Origin: Anaerolineaceae bacterium
GTDB lineage: Bacteria; Chloroflexota; Anaerolineae; Anaerolineales; Anaerolineaceae
Reading direction: 5' to 3'
Assembly: GCA_016841445.1 (NCBI GenBank)
Contig: JAENZD010000001.1
Coordinates: forward strand, 1,488,001 to 1,552,000
DNA: 64,000 nucleotides
Each line of letters starts with the position of its first letter. Position 1 is the first letter of the stretch. Of this stretch, positions 1-8,013 are shown piece after piece. The position numbers were made by a program, and so were the translations under genes. The notes under the pieces were generated by a model. The model worked only from the letters and a program-made list of their open reading frames with translations, did not search any database and was not told where the DNA came from.

Positions 1-732
1 GTCCAGTTTCCACCCGCTGGATTATTAGCCTACAAAATATATGGCATATGAGCAACCAAATCAACCCAATCGGACTAGACCATATGCAGGGTGCCCCGGC
101 TTTCGACAGCAAGGAGGAGTGAGCCGGAAGTTTCTTCAGTCCCAAAGATGGGAACAGGTGTTGACCAACCATTCGCTGAAATGGCATTGCTGACTCACAT
201 AAAACCTAACAATAAAATTATTATGAAACGGAATATTATTTTGTGATATCTTTGGGATAATAATAACATTTAACAACCTCCCAATAATCTTGCTGATTAA
301 TGTGTAGGAAGAGGTTATGTTTGTTACAATGATCCCCGATGTGAGTCCATGTTAATGCCTTACGCATTAATCAATCGAACGATTTCTACTTGGTTTGCAA
401 TGTTGAGACTGCGATGGTAGACCTGATTTTATTATAGCAAGGTTGGTGAATCTGTCAATTAAAATTGTGGATTGTGTTGAATAAGTCTAAACCGATATAA
501 AATAATGCGTGTGTCAGGAGTGATTCATGAAATGAATCAGATCAATGGACCTCCACCTCCCTGTAGAGATGCAGCATGCTACGTCTTTACTAATTATTTC
601 AGATCGTAGAAATTTCAGTGTGAATCAACGCTAAGTTCGGCTAAACTTAATTTTCTTGAAGGCTTTCTTGGCAATCTCTTCCAGTTCTTGCGATGTGAGT
701 CAAGTGTGATCGGGTTCCCGATCATCTCGGGC
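1..732. other. non-coding stretch, nothing recognised
   Basis: No reading frame here has a plausible ribosome site and a recognisable product. The sequence is mixed in composition and contains short stop-interrupted frames. It borders a fragment of a comM-like gene, so it may be decayed coding sequence. I cannot assign it. Confidence 0.5.
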
Positions 733-888
733 AGGCTGAGGATCAGTACGGCTATGCGACAACTGCGCTCGACGGCACGTGCCTATCATCGGGTACTCAA
801 GCTCAGCCGGACAATTGCCGACCTGGCAGGAGCAGATGGGATCACCCAGGTGCACCTGGCTGAGGCAGTACAGTACCGTCCAAAGCTG
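733..888 (+). pseudogene. C-terminal fragment of a YifB/ComM-type Mg-chelatase-like ATPase
   Basis: The frame reads a stretch containing [19 protein letters not shown] and then [11 protein letters not shown]. This is the signature of the C-terminal domain of the ComM/YifB AAA+ protein family, which acts as a branch-migration helicase in natural transformation. Only about 52 of roughly 500 residues remain. The ATPase core is absent upstream, and downstream residues no longer resemble the family. It is a decayed remnant with no start of its own. Its position at the edge of an accessory island fits debris from a past rearrangement. Confidence 0.7.
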
Positions 889-1455
889 GTGCAGATTAGT
901 CAGGAGATCAAGCGTCGCACTCGGGTATTCAAAGTTTTCACAACCAGGCATCATTTTTGCGGCTCGTGAGTGGGATCTTGATGGAGATTAGTGAAGATTG
1001 GGAGACTGGTAGAATCTATTTGAATATTGAGACGAACTAGAAGGGCCTGATGAATTTAAAGAAAAAGGGTTGCATAATCATCAGAAACGGTCATTTTAGG
1101 TTTGAATTCTTGTCCAGTAAATTGGTTTAATAAAAAGGTGATATATTTCTAAAATAGAAAGCAGACGATTAGGAATTTCAATTTTGATCCATAAAATTGA
1201 GTGTATCTTTCCTAGCTCATTATTAGGTGCAATTTGGGTGCATTTTGCATGGAGACCATATAATTTATGTACACAATGAACATGAAAATTGGCCATTTTA
1301 TCCCTGAAAACCCCCCTTACGAAGGGATTTTCTGCTCTTTTCAGACTCTGGTTATGTCTTTTAAGCCATATATTGTGTACTCGCCGACCAAACAAGTTGT
1401 TCAAACCATTTTAATTATTCAGCCTACCGAATCACCTTTCCAAACTAGAAAGTTA
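889..1455. other. non-coding stretch upstream of the left direct repeat
   Basis: AT-rich sequence with only stop-interrupted or unsupported frames. The short frames at 1096-1404 and 1267-1476 overlap each other on opposite strands, lack ribosome sites and resemble nothing known. I see no RNA gene or clear terminator. Confidence 0.45.
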
Positions 1456-1491
1456 TTGCCAATCTGTTGCCAATAGCCTGGAAACTATGGA
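1456..1491 (+). repeat. left copy of a 36-bp direct repeat flanking the STAND island
   Basis: This 36-bp stretch matches 6971-7006 at 34 of 36 positions in the same orientation. Similarity continues weakly for about 80 bp downstream in both copies, with shared short blocks such as AGACA and TGGAC. The two copies are 5515 bp apart and enclose the TPR gene and the DUF4062-NTPase-TPR gene. Such flanking repeats are what insertion or recombination of a mobile segment leaves behind. Confidence 0.7.
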
Positions 1492-1587
1492 AGGAATAGA
1501 CAAAATGGACGATTTTTACCCCTAAATCTTGACCCCTTGGACATAATGGACCCAGATATAGATAATAGACGGTGCGAGCTGCCAACT

Positions 1588-1627
1588 TCAAATTAGGGAG
1601 TTGCGTGTTCGAGTCGCGCCGGGGGCG
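1588..1627 (+). pseudogene. tRNA 3'-end fragment (possible attachment site)
   Basis: The sequence holds a complete T arm: stem GCGTG at 1603-1607, loop TTCGAGT at 1608-1614 and stem CGCGC at 1615-1619. A CGGGGGC acceptor 3' strand and a discriminator base follow. No matching 5' acceptor strand lies upstream at tRNA spacing, so the gene is not intact. tRNA 3' ends are the usual target of tyrosine recombinases. A lone 3' end beside the flanking repeat therefore suggests an attachment-site scar; that is inference. Confidence 0.5.
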
Positions 1628-1667
1628 CTATTCTATTTAATCAGAAAAACGCACATATTAGTTTTTA

Positions 1668-2210
1668 TTACCCTTTCCTTTTCACAATTTCGGATCGAAT
1701 TTCTTCGACCTGTTTAATAAGCGAAACATCCCCCTGATCGACAGCGAGTTGGTAAGCTTCATCTAAAAGAGAAAGAGCATCCTTGACTTGGTTATACTCA
1801 AGCTCTAGTACTACAGCCTGATATATTAAAGAACCAACAAGCCCATCGATTTTCCCCAGTTCACGGCAGATACGTTCTTGCTCTTTGTACAGTGGCATTG
1901 CTCCTGCCAGATCACCGCGTTTTTCCATGATAAATGCTTGATTTGAAAGTGTGATGTTTAGCCCTACCATGTTACCAATTTCACGACAAATGCTTTCTGC
2001 TTCCTTGTTCAATGCCATCGCTCTATCAAAAACACCGTGGGTTTCTAGGATATTTGCCTGATTAACAAGGGTTATGCATATCCCATTCCCATCTCCTAAT
2101 TTGCGGCAGATTTTTTCTGCTGTATTATATAATTTCAGCGCATCATCCAGATAACCGCTTTTTCTCATGGCATCTGCCTGATTTATAAAAAATAAAACTT
2201 TTTTTTCCAT
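1668..2210 (-). CDS. small TPR-repeat protein, companion of the STAND protein
   Basis: A 180-aa protein made almost wholly of about 40-residue tetratricopeptide units with the pattern NQA...G..D.AM.L...E.ICRELG. There are three recognisable units and a degenerate C-terminal helix pair (DALSLLDEAYQLA). These are the same units, with the same wording, as the C-terminal repeats of the large protein encoded just upstream at 2509-6471. It therefore looks like a detached repeat domain from a duplicated copy of that gene. The ATG is preceded by a good ribosome site (AAGGAGAG about 6 nt upstream), so it is probably translated and not just debris. It could act as a repeat-only regulator or decoy of the larger protein; that is speculation. 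There is no signal peptide or membrane segment. Confidence 0.75.
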   Translation of the reverse strand: MEKKVLFFINQADAMRKSGYLDDALKLYNTAEKICRKLGDGNGICITLVNQANILETHGVFDRAMALNKEAESICREIGNMVGLNITLSNQAFIMEKRGDLAGAMPLYKEQERICRELGKIDGLVGSLIYQAVVLELEYNQVKDALSLLDEAYQLAVDQGDVSLIKQVEEIRSEIVKRKG

Positions 2211-2508
2211 TTCTTCTCTCCTTCAAAATGCTTTGCGGAGTGTTTTTCAAATACAACTCCAATAGTGATAGAACTCGACTAAATATATTTTTCCTGAATT
2301 TTATTGTTCCTCAGAATTTCATTTGACATTCTATTAGATTGACAAATTATTAATGTAGTAATTACTTAATATGACAAGCTCTTGTGGTTCTGTCATCTTG
2401 TACTGTTGAGCCGTCTAGTCCTCAATTTTATATTACTTCAGATTCAGGCTGATTTGATGATTGTGCAGGAAAAATAGAGTGATCGAATTTTTTTAGATCT
2501 TACTTTCC
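2211..2508. other. AT-rich intergenic gap between the two TPR genes
   Basis: About 300 bp of AT-rich sequence separate the large STAND gene from its small TPR companion. No strong hairpin with a T-run is visible. It may contain the promoter for the small gene, but no good consensus stands out. Confidence 0.4.
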
Positions 2509-5500
2509 TTAACTCTTCAGAATAGGGATCACCTTGCTTTCGATATGTTTAGCGATCAAAACAAAACCATTATCAGCAGCCAGGCTGTATGCCTCATCTG
2601 CAAGAGAAAGGGCTTCTTTAATTTGTTTTCGTGAAGAACAAATTACTGCCTGACCAATCAAAGATTTTACTAGCCCCACCTTGTTTCCCAGTTCGCGGCA
2701 GATACGTTCTTGCTCTTTGTACAATGCCATCGCCTCATCAAGATCATTTCGGGAGAAATGGATAATTGCCTGATTGTAAAGAGAACCTTGTAGAGAATCT
2801 TTGTTTCCCAATTCACGGCAGAGGCGTTCTGATTCTTTGTGCAATGCCATTGCCCCATCCAGATCACCACGGGCCCCTAGTATCGTAGCCTGATTGCTAA
2901 GAGATCTGCTTAGCGAATCCCTGTTTCCCAATTCGCGGCAGATGCGTTCTTGCTCTTTGTACAATGCCATCGCCCCGTTCGAATCCCCGTCTATTCTAAG
3001 CATATTTGCCTGATTGCCAAGTGAAACTTGCAGTCCATCCTTGTTTCCCAGTTCGCGGCAGATACGTTCTTGCTCTTTGTACAATGCCATCGCCTCATCA
3101 AGATCACCGCGGAGCTCCAGGATACTTGCCTGATTGTTAAGATTAACTAACAATCCATGCTTGTTTCCCAGCTCGCGGCAGATGCGTTCTGATTCTTTGT
3201 ACAATGCCATCGCTCCATCTAAATCGCCACGGGTGTCCAGGATAAGTGCCTGATTGCCAAGTAATCCACTTAAGAAATCCCTGTTTCCCAGTTCACGGCA
3301 GATGCGTTCTGATTCTAAGAGAAATGCCATCGCCCCATCCAGATCACCGCGTTCTTGCATGATAATTGCTTGATTGTTAAGATTAACTAGCGATCCATGC
3401 CATTTTCCCAGTTCACGGCAGATGCGTTCTGATTCTCTGTACAATGCCATCGCTCCATCCAAATCGCCACGGGTATGCAGGATAAGTGCCTGATTGCCAA
3501 GTGAAATTTCCAGTCCATCCTTGTTTCCCAGTTCACGGCAGATGCGTTCTGATTCTTTGTCCAATGCCATCGCCTCATCAAGATCACCGCGTTCATATAG
3601 GATAATTGCCTGATTGTTAAGAGCAGTATGCAATTTTGAGCGATCACCAGTATTCCTGTAATGCTCGACCAGATATTCTTGCAGCGAAAGAGCTTCTTCT
3701 GGATGTCCCATTGCTTTTATTAACATAGCGGTTTCCCAGACAAGTTTTGAGTATTGTTCTGGGTCTTTGAGAACAGGCTTGTATGCTTCAACCACTCGAA
3801 GTGATGAATTTCCTTCGACTTGTGCCCAATATGCCCGGACTTCGAGTTCATCAGCATCATAGCATGCCTTAAAGAAAGGCAGATCTGCCAGAAGATCATA
3901 AAGTTTCTGCCATGAGCCTGTTTGCGTATACTGCCATGGAAGCTCGTCAGTCTTTCGGCGATCAAGACTATGACCTTCGAAGTAATCTGCTAGTCTCGTA
4001 TGATAAAGTTGATCTTGCCCATCAACTAGGAATTTTGCCTTCACTGCATCCCCCAACTCGCGGTGATAGAAATTTAGCAGTGAGCTGCCATTTACTGTTC
4101 GTTGATTTAGGAAAGCTGAAAGATCAAAATACAGTCGTGACCAAAACACAATAGGCAGACCAAGCCCAACCTTATAGGGAAGCGTTTCACTAAGGAATTT
4201 GGACACTTCATCTGGAGGTGTTCGATTGCTTTTAAGCCACGATATTGCAGCTCTTTCTTTTCTTGTGCTTTCTTCCTCATTTATATCAACATTTTTCTTG
4301 CGGCAATATTCCACCGCCCTCTGGACCAGGGTCTCGGGCAAGTGATAGGTGCCTTTTATGAACCAGCGGTAAACTTCAAGATCACGAGATAGCAGATCGA
4401 CAAGTTCATCCTCTGTCAAGCCATTCCTGGAAGTAGCCAGGTATCCCAATGCGTGCGACACCAGCTCTTTACCGTGATTTTCCTTTTTCTTCAGGCGGTC
4501 GAACATGTTCTTCTCAATGATCCCGCGAACTCCCACCGCAAACTCTTCTTGAGGTTCATCCGGTTGGGAAGTCCATAACCGTGCTTCTTCAAAGGCCAGT
4601 TTAAGATACAGCGGGTTTCTTTTTGATTCTTTAAATTTATCAAGTACATATTTTCTCTGTGAATCCTGAAGTTTGCGTTTTGCATTTCCCAGCCATTGAG
4701 ATAGAAGCTCTTCCCCATCTTCCTGTTCAAGTCCCTCCAGCGCTTCCTTTTTGGCTTGCTTTGCTCTCAGGTTCTCAAATGTATCTTCTGCCCGTGTGGA
4801 TGTGACCACGGATACATGCTCTGGAAGCACATTCGGCAGCCATGTCAGGCTTCGGGCATCATTGGTTTCAAAGAGCTGGTCGAGTGAGTCCAGGAAGAGG
4901 ATCAACGGCTTTTTATCAGTCGCAAGATGCATTTTGATTCCCAATTCGCGTACCAGGTCGCTGTAATCTATAGGGACACTCGTTTCATCGGCATCATAAC
5001 GCCGCGATATCTCACGGCATAAACTCTCGAGCAAAATGCGCCCACTTGTGGATCCAGGAGTAGCTCCGATAAAACGATAGACAACTTGAGCATCAGGAAA
5101 ATTTGCCTGGGTCTCCTGGATTGCTTTCGCTGCTAACGCCGATTTTCCTGTACCTCCCTCCCCAACGATCGCAAGGATCTGCCGCTGGCTATCTTTCAAG
5201 TATGATTGGATGTTTTTGAGTATCTTTTCCCGTCCTACAAAAACAATCAGGCGTTCTTCAGCAAATCGATGATGAGCCCTGCCTTCCTCATCCAACATCT
5301 CATTTGGTGAAATTTTGACTTCATGTTTTTTAACGCACACGTTCTCTTTAGGCCACACAACTTGTTTAGTTATGACATTTAAAAGAGAGTCATAGACATC
5401 TTCACAAAGCAGTTCAAGATGGTCAGTGCTGATGCCTTCACCTGTCCATTTTGCACCGTATGTATGTATGTTGCGTTCAGGTAAATGGCTTTCCAACTTC

Positions 5501-6471
5501 TTTTTAAGCTTGTCTTGGGCATCAGATGCTTCTTTTTCAACAGTCCACTCATTTTTATTCAGGTTGATAAATTCTATGGCGGTAACATTCACCAGGGTTT
5601 GGTGAATATAGTCCACCACTTCCTTTTCAATTGTCTCTTTTGGAGCACGGTCCTGTGCAGTTTTGATAAGTTCACAGAAATCTCCCGCATTTGTACCTTC
5701 AGGCATCTCAAGTAATTTTGTGATCAATTCCTGATTTGCTTTGTTTAATTCTTCTCCCCCAAATACTTCGTCAATTCTTTCCCTAAGGAGGGTTTGGAAT
5801 GCTTGGGAGCTAAAATTGTTTGGTATATCTTCTATTCCTCCTATGCTGCGGAAGAAACAATGAACATGGTCCTCGGCGTCTTCTACGCTTAGAGCTCCTG
5901 CTACAATCTCTTGTTCAGTTGCTGAAGCGGTATATTTCAGAAGACGACCGTCCAGTTCTGTTTCTAACTCTTTTGCTGCAGCAGATAATATCTTATACAG
6001 CCTCGACTCAACAGGCTGCCAATCAACATATTTCTTATATTTTTCTGAGCTACGTGGTTTTAAGCGCCATTCATCTGGCTCTGCATTTTTATCCAGGGTG
6101 TACCAATCCTCCAAAAAGGCTTTATCAGAATCCTCGGTCTTTTTCAAAATCATCTGGAATTCGTCGTCTGGAATTTGGGATAGTGGTGGTAGCCATCCAT
6201 ACCTATCTCCCAAGAGCACGAGGAAATTTGGCCTCGGTGTTATATTTTGGCAGCGCTCTATCTCTTTCAGGCATATATTCATCGCCTGCTGGTCAAGAGA
6301 AGCCTCTTCACTTACACCCCACCGCAGGTCTATCACTTGAAGATGTCCATACTCGGCGATCATTTCACGTAGACGAGGAAAAACATTTTCCTGCAGGGCG
6401 TTGCGCTCTGCTTTGAGATCATTAAATGTTGAACTGACGAATAAGCGAAATGTCTGTTTTGCATGAACCAT
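2509..6471 (-). CDS. DUF4062-NTPase-TPR protein (STAND-type signal-transduction ATPase)
   Basis: A 1320-aa protein. Residues about 5-110 match DUF4062, the domain seen at the N-terminus of NPHP3/TEP1/NWD-type proteins (FRLFVSSTFNDLKAERNAL, DLRWGVSEEAS, LLGDRYGWLPP). A P-loop NTPase follows, with Walker A GEGGTGKSA near residue 436 and Walker B LILFLDSLDQL near residue 522. Next comes a winged-helix-like region. From about residue 940 to the end there is a TPR superhelix: eight near-identical 40-residue units and a degenerate last one. This is the architecture of STAND ATPases, which oligomerise when the repeat domain binds a ligand; several prokaryotic members are anti-phage sensors. Start ATG has a strong GGAGGGG site. 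The island position and flanking direct repeats fit a transferable defence or conflict gene. No separate effector domain is recognisable, so the N-terminal domain may be the effector. Function is inferred from architecture only. Confidence 0.8.
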   Translation of the reverse strand: MVHAKQTFRLFVSSTFNDLKAERNALQENVFPRLREMIAEYGHLQVIDLRWGVSEEASLDQQAMNICLKEIERCQNITPRPNFLVLLGDRYGWLPPLSQIPDDEFQMILKKTEDSDKAFLEDWYTLDKNAEPDEWRLKPRSSEKYKKYVDWQPVESRLYKILSAAAKELETELDGRLLKYTASATEQEIVAGALSVEDAEDHVHCFFRSIGGIEDIPNNFSSQAFQTLLRERIDEVFGGEELNKANQELITKLLEMPEGTNAGDFCELIKTAQDRAPKETIEKEVVDYIHQTLVNVTAIEFINLNKNEWTVEKEASDAQDKLKKKLESHLPERNIHTYGAKWTGEGISTDHLELLCEDVYDSLLNVITKQVVWPKENVCVKKHEVKISPNEMLDEEGRAHHRFAEERLIVFVGREKILKNIQSYLKDSQRQILAIVGEGGTGKSALAAKAIQETQANFPDAQVVYRFIGATPGSTSGRILLESLCREISRRYDADETSVPIDYSDLVRELGIKMHLATDKKPLILFLDSLDQLFETNDARSLTWLPNVLPEHVSVVTSTRAEDTFENLRAKQAKKEALEGLEQEDGEELLSQWLGNAKRKLQDSQRKYVLDKFKESKRNPLYLKLAFEEARLWTSQPDEPQEEFAVGVRGIIEKNMFDRLKKKENHGKELVSHALGYLATSRNGLTEDELVDLLSRDLEVYRWFIKGTYHLPETLVQRAVEYCRKKNVDINEEESTRKERAAISWLKSNRTPPDEVSKFLSETLPYKVGLGLPIVFWSRLYFDLSAFLNQRTVNGSSLLNFYHRELGDAVKAKFLVDGQDQLYHTRLADYFEGHSLDRRKTDELPWQYTQTGSWQKLYDLLADLPFFKACYDADELEVRAYWAQVEGNSSLRVVEAYKPVLKDPEQYSKLVWETAMLIKAMGHPEEALSLQEYLVEHYRNTGDRSKLHTALNNQAIILYERGDLDEAMALDKESERICRELGNKDGLEISLGNQALILHTRGDLDGAMALYRESERICRELGKWHGSLVNLNNQAIIMQERGDLDGAMAFLLESERICRELGNRDFLSGLLGNQALILDTRGDLDGAMALYKESERICRELGNKHGLLVNLNNQASILELRGDLDEAMALYKEQERICRELGNKDGLQVSLGNQANMLRIDGDSNGAMALYKEQERICRELGNRDSLSRSLSNQATILGARGDLDGAMALHKESERLCRELGNKDSLQGSLYNQAIIHFSRNDLDEAMALYKEQERICRELGNKVGLVKSLIGQAVICSSRKQIKEALSLADEAYSLAADNGFVLIAKHIESKVIPILKS
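2690..3650 (-). repeat. eight in-register 120-bp coding repeats (TPR units)
   Basis: The same DNA block, encoding SERICRELGN or QERICRELGN, recurs exactly every 120 bp: its end falls at 2700, 2820, 2940, 3060, 3180, 3300, 3420 and 3540. Units are highly similar at the DNA level, not only the protein level. This points to recent expansion or ongoing homogenisation by recombination, and it predicts unit-number variation between strains. Confidence 0.9.
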
Positions 6472-6970
6472 ATTCCCCTCCGATCCCCGATAAAACTAAC
6501 CTTGAAAGAATTTGGCTTGCATTTTTCTCACACAAGAGAGCCCAAATATTCACAATGTGATCGTTTGCATACGAATGATTGTATCTCCTTATCCGTTGCA
6601 CTAAATCATTGATTGCTAGATTTATTATATTCCATATTTTTTATGATCTGGGAGTTGCGCAAATCAAAAGAATCCAAGGAAGGTAACACAATATAGCCAA
6701 CTCGTAAAAGGGATTAATATCTTTCATCAAACCACTTGTCCCACAGAACAAGTTTGCTATATTGAGCTATTAGTATTCAAACCAAAAAACCAAATCAGGT
6801 ATTTCTTGATGGACTCATTTCTTAGATAAAACATATAAAACCTCACCCAAGTGAGAAGTAAAACGTTTATAAACCTACTAGAAACCTACTGATTAAGAAA
6901 TAATTCCCTCTAAGACAAAATATTTAATTTTTCGTCAGAAACCGAGTTGTCCTCCCAAATTAGTTAGCTG

Positions 6971-7006
6971 TTGCCAATCTGTTACTAATAGCCTGGAAAC
7001 TATGGA
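6971..7006 (+). repeat. right copy of the 36-bp direct repeat flanking the STAND island
   Basis: Same orientation and 34 of 36 identical positions with 1456-1491. The two differences lie together (GCC in the left copy, ACT in the right). It marks the right boundary of the segment holding the STAND and TPR genes. Confidence 0.7.
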
Positions 7007-7149
7007 CAGGATGGACACAATAGACACTTTTTCCCCCATATTTGGTACTGTGTAGACACAATAGACACTAAATACAGGATGGATGTTTTTGTATCTGACT
7101 TTGAATCAGTTAGTCGTTGTCAGGATGGATCCAGCCAATTTCCCCAATC

Positions 7150-7168
7150 TTCTGATGTCCAATCAGAA
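7150..7168. promoter_or_regulatory. inverted repeat, possible operator
   Basis: TTCTGAT-GTCCA-ATCAGAA is a perfect 7-bp inverted repeat with a 5-bp centre, about 65 bp upstream of the promoter of the FadR-like gene. It does not match the FadR-family half-site pattern, so a different factor may bind. It could also be chance. Confidence 0.35.
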
Positions 7169-7232
7169 AATACCTAATCACCAAATCACAGATCAACTAA
7201 TCCCTATTCGTCTAGTTCCTGATCCCTTATAC

Positions 7233-7261
7233 TTGAAATTTCTGATATTTTCGTTTACACT
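7233..7261 (+). promoter_or_regulatory. sigma70-type promoter giving a leaderless regulator mRNA
   Basis: TTGAAA at 7233-7238 and TACACT at 7256-7261 are separated by exactly 17 bp. The start codon begins at 7268, about where transcription should start (6-7 nt after the -10 box). There is no ribosome site in front of the ATG. The mRNA is therefore predicted to be leaderless. Confidence 0.65.
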
Positions 7262-7263
7262 AC

Positions 7264-7274
7264 TGGTATGACCA
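7264..7274. promoter_or_regulatory. FadR-family operator across the start codon
   Basis: TGGTATGACCA matches the FadR-subfamily GntR consensus TNGT-N3-ACNA exactly. The three central bases are the ATG of the FadR-like gene itself. A regulator bound here would cover the transcription start, giving direct autorepression. It is also nested in a longer inverted repeat (ACTGGT at 7262-7267, ACCAGT at 7278-7283). Confidence 0.55.
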
Positions 7275-7993
7275 CTGACCAGTTATCTTCCAACGCCAAA
7301 ATCTCCTGGCAACCTGTATCAAAACCAACAGAAATTGCAGAAATGCGCTTAATTGATGCGATTATCAACGGGACATTTCCGATCAACGCTACCCTCCCCG
7401 GTGAACGTGAACTTTCAGAACTGCTCGGGGTCACCCGCCCCACGCTGCGCGAAACCTTACAGCGCATGCAGCGGGACGGTTGGATCGAGATCCACCAGGG
7501 CAAACCAACGCGCGTCAAGGATTACTGGAAAGAAGGCAAGCTGGGGGTGCTTAACGCCCTATCTGAGCATATCAATGGACTGCCTGAAGATTTCGTCCCT
7601 AACCTGCTGAAGGTCCGCCTGGCACTGGCACCCGCCTACACAGGACAGGCGGTTTCAAATGCTGGGGCGGAAGTCTTCCAGTTACTTGAGGGACGCTATC
7701 AACTAGCAGACTCACCTGAAAAATTCAGCCAATTCGATTGGGACCTGCAGCATGGATTGACCCTTCTCAGTGAAAATCCGATTTTTGTAATGATCCTGAA
7801 TGGGTTTGAAACACTCTTCATGAATCTCGCACCGATTTATTTTGATCTTCCCCAGGCTCGCAAGAGCTCATTGATTTACTATGAATCACTGTCAAAATCA
7901 GCTGCTGAAGGCGATGATAGGCTTGCCCGCAGCCTTACAGAAAAAATCATGCATGAAAGTCTGAAATTTTGGAGTCAAATTTATCCGCAGTAA
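7268..7993 (+). CDS. GntR-family, FadR-like transcriptional regulator
   Basis: A 241-aa protein, close to the length of E. coli FadR. Residues about 20-85 form a GntR winged helix (LIDAIINGTFPINATLPGERELSELLGV, then TRPTLRETLQRMQRDGWIEI). The remaining all-helical domain resembles the FadR ligand-binding domain, which in known members binds long-chain acyl-CoA and releases DNA. The gene heads a set encoding an alkyl-DHAP-synthase-like enzyme, GlpD and a kinase, so control of lipid or glycerol-phosphate metabolism is likely. The mRNA appears leaderless, and a FadR-type operator overlaps the ATG, suggesting autoregulation. The next gene starts 20 nt downstream, so an operon is likely. The ligand is inferred. 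Confidence 0.8.
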   Translation: MTTDQLSSNAKISWQPVSKPTEIAEMRLIDAIINGTFPINATLPGERELSELLGVTRPTLRETLQRMQRDGWIEIHQGKPTRVKDYWKEGKLGVLNALSEHINGLPEDFVPNLLKVRLALAPAYTGQAVSNAGAEVFQLLEGRYQLADSPEKFSQFDWDLQHGLTLLSENPIFVMILNGFETLFMNLAPIYFDLPQARKSSLIYYESLSKSAAEGDDRLARSLTEKIMHESLKFWSQIYPQ

Positions 7994-8013
7994 TTTAACA
8001 AACGGAGGAAGCC

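Larger units (their letters stand above)
6472..7267. other. gene-free stretch at the right edge of the STAND island
   Basis: About 800 bp with no supported gene. It contains the right copy of the 36-bp direct repeat (6971-7006), then a run of short AGACAC-containing blocks up to about 7085. Next comes the promoter/operator region of the FadR-like gene: a perfect inverted repeat TTCTGAT-N5-ATCAGAA at 7150-7168 and a consensus promoter at 7233-7261. The rest is AT-rich and unassigned. Confidence 0.6.

Noticed and set aside
643-699. Minus-strand 22-codon frame containing [16 protein letters not shown]
   Set aside because: Too short to assign; no start or ribosome site; could be a scrap of an unrelated gene.
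1096-1476. Frames of 102 and 69 aa on opposite strands
   Set aside because: They overlap each other, have no ribosome site and resemble nothing recognisable.
2690-3650. Regular 120-bp repeats considered as a CRISPR-like array
   Set aside because: They are in-frame TPR codons of the STAND gene, without unique spacers, and no cas genes are present.
5820-6416. 198-aa plus-strand frame
   Set aside because: Shadow of the STAND gene on the other strand; no ribosome site and no recognisable domain.
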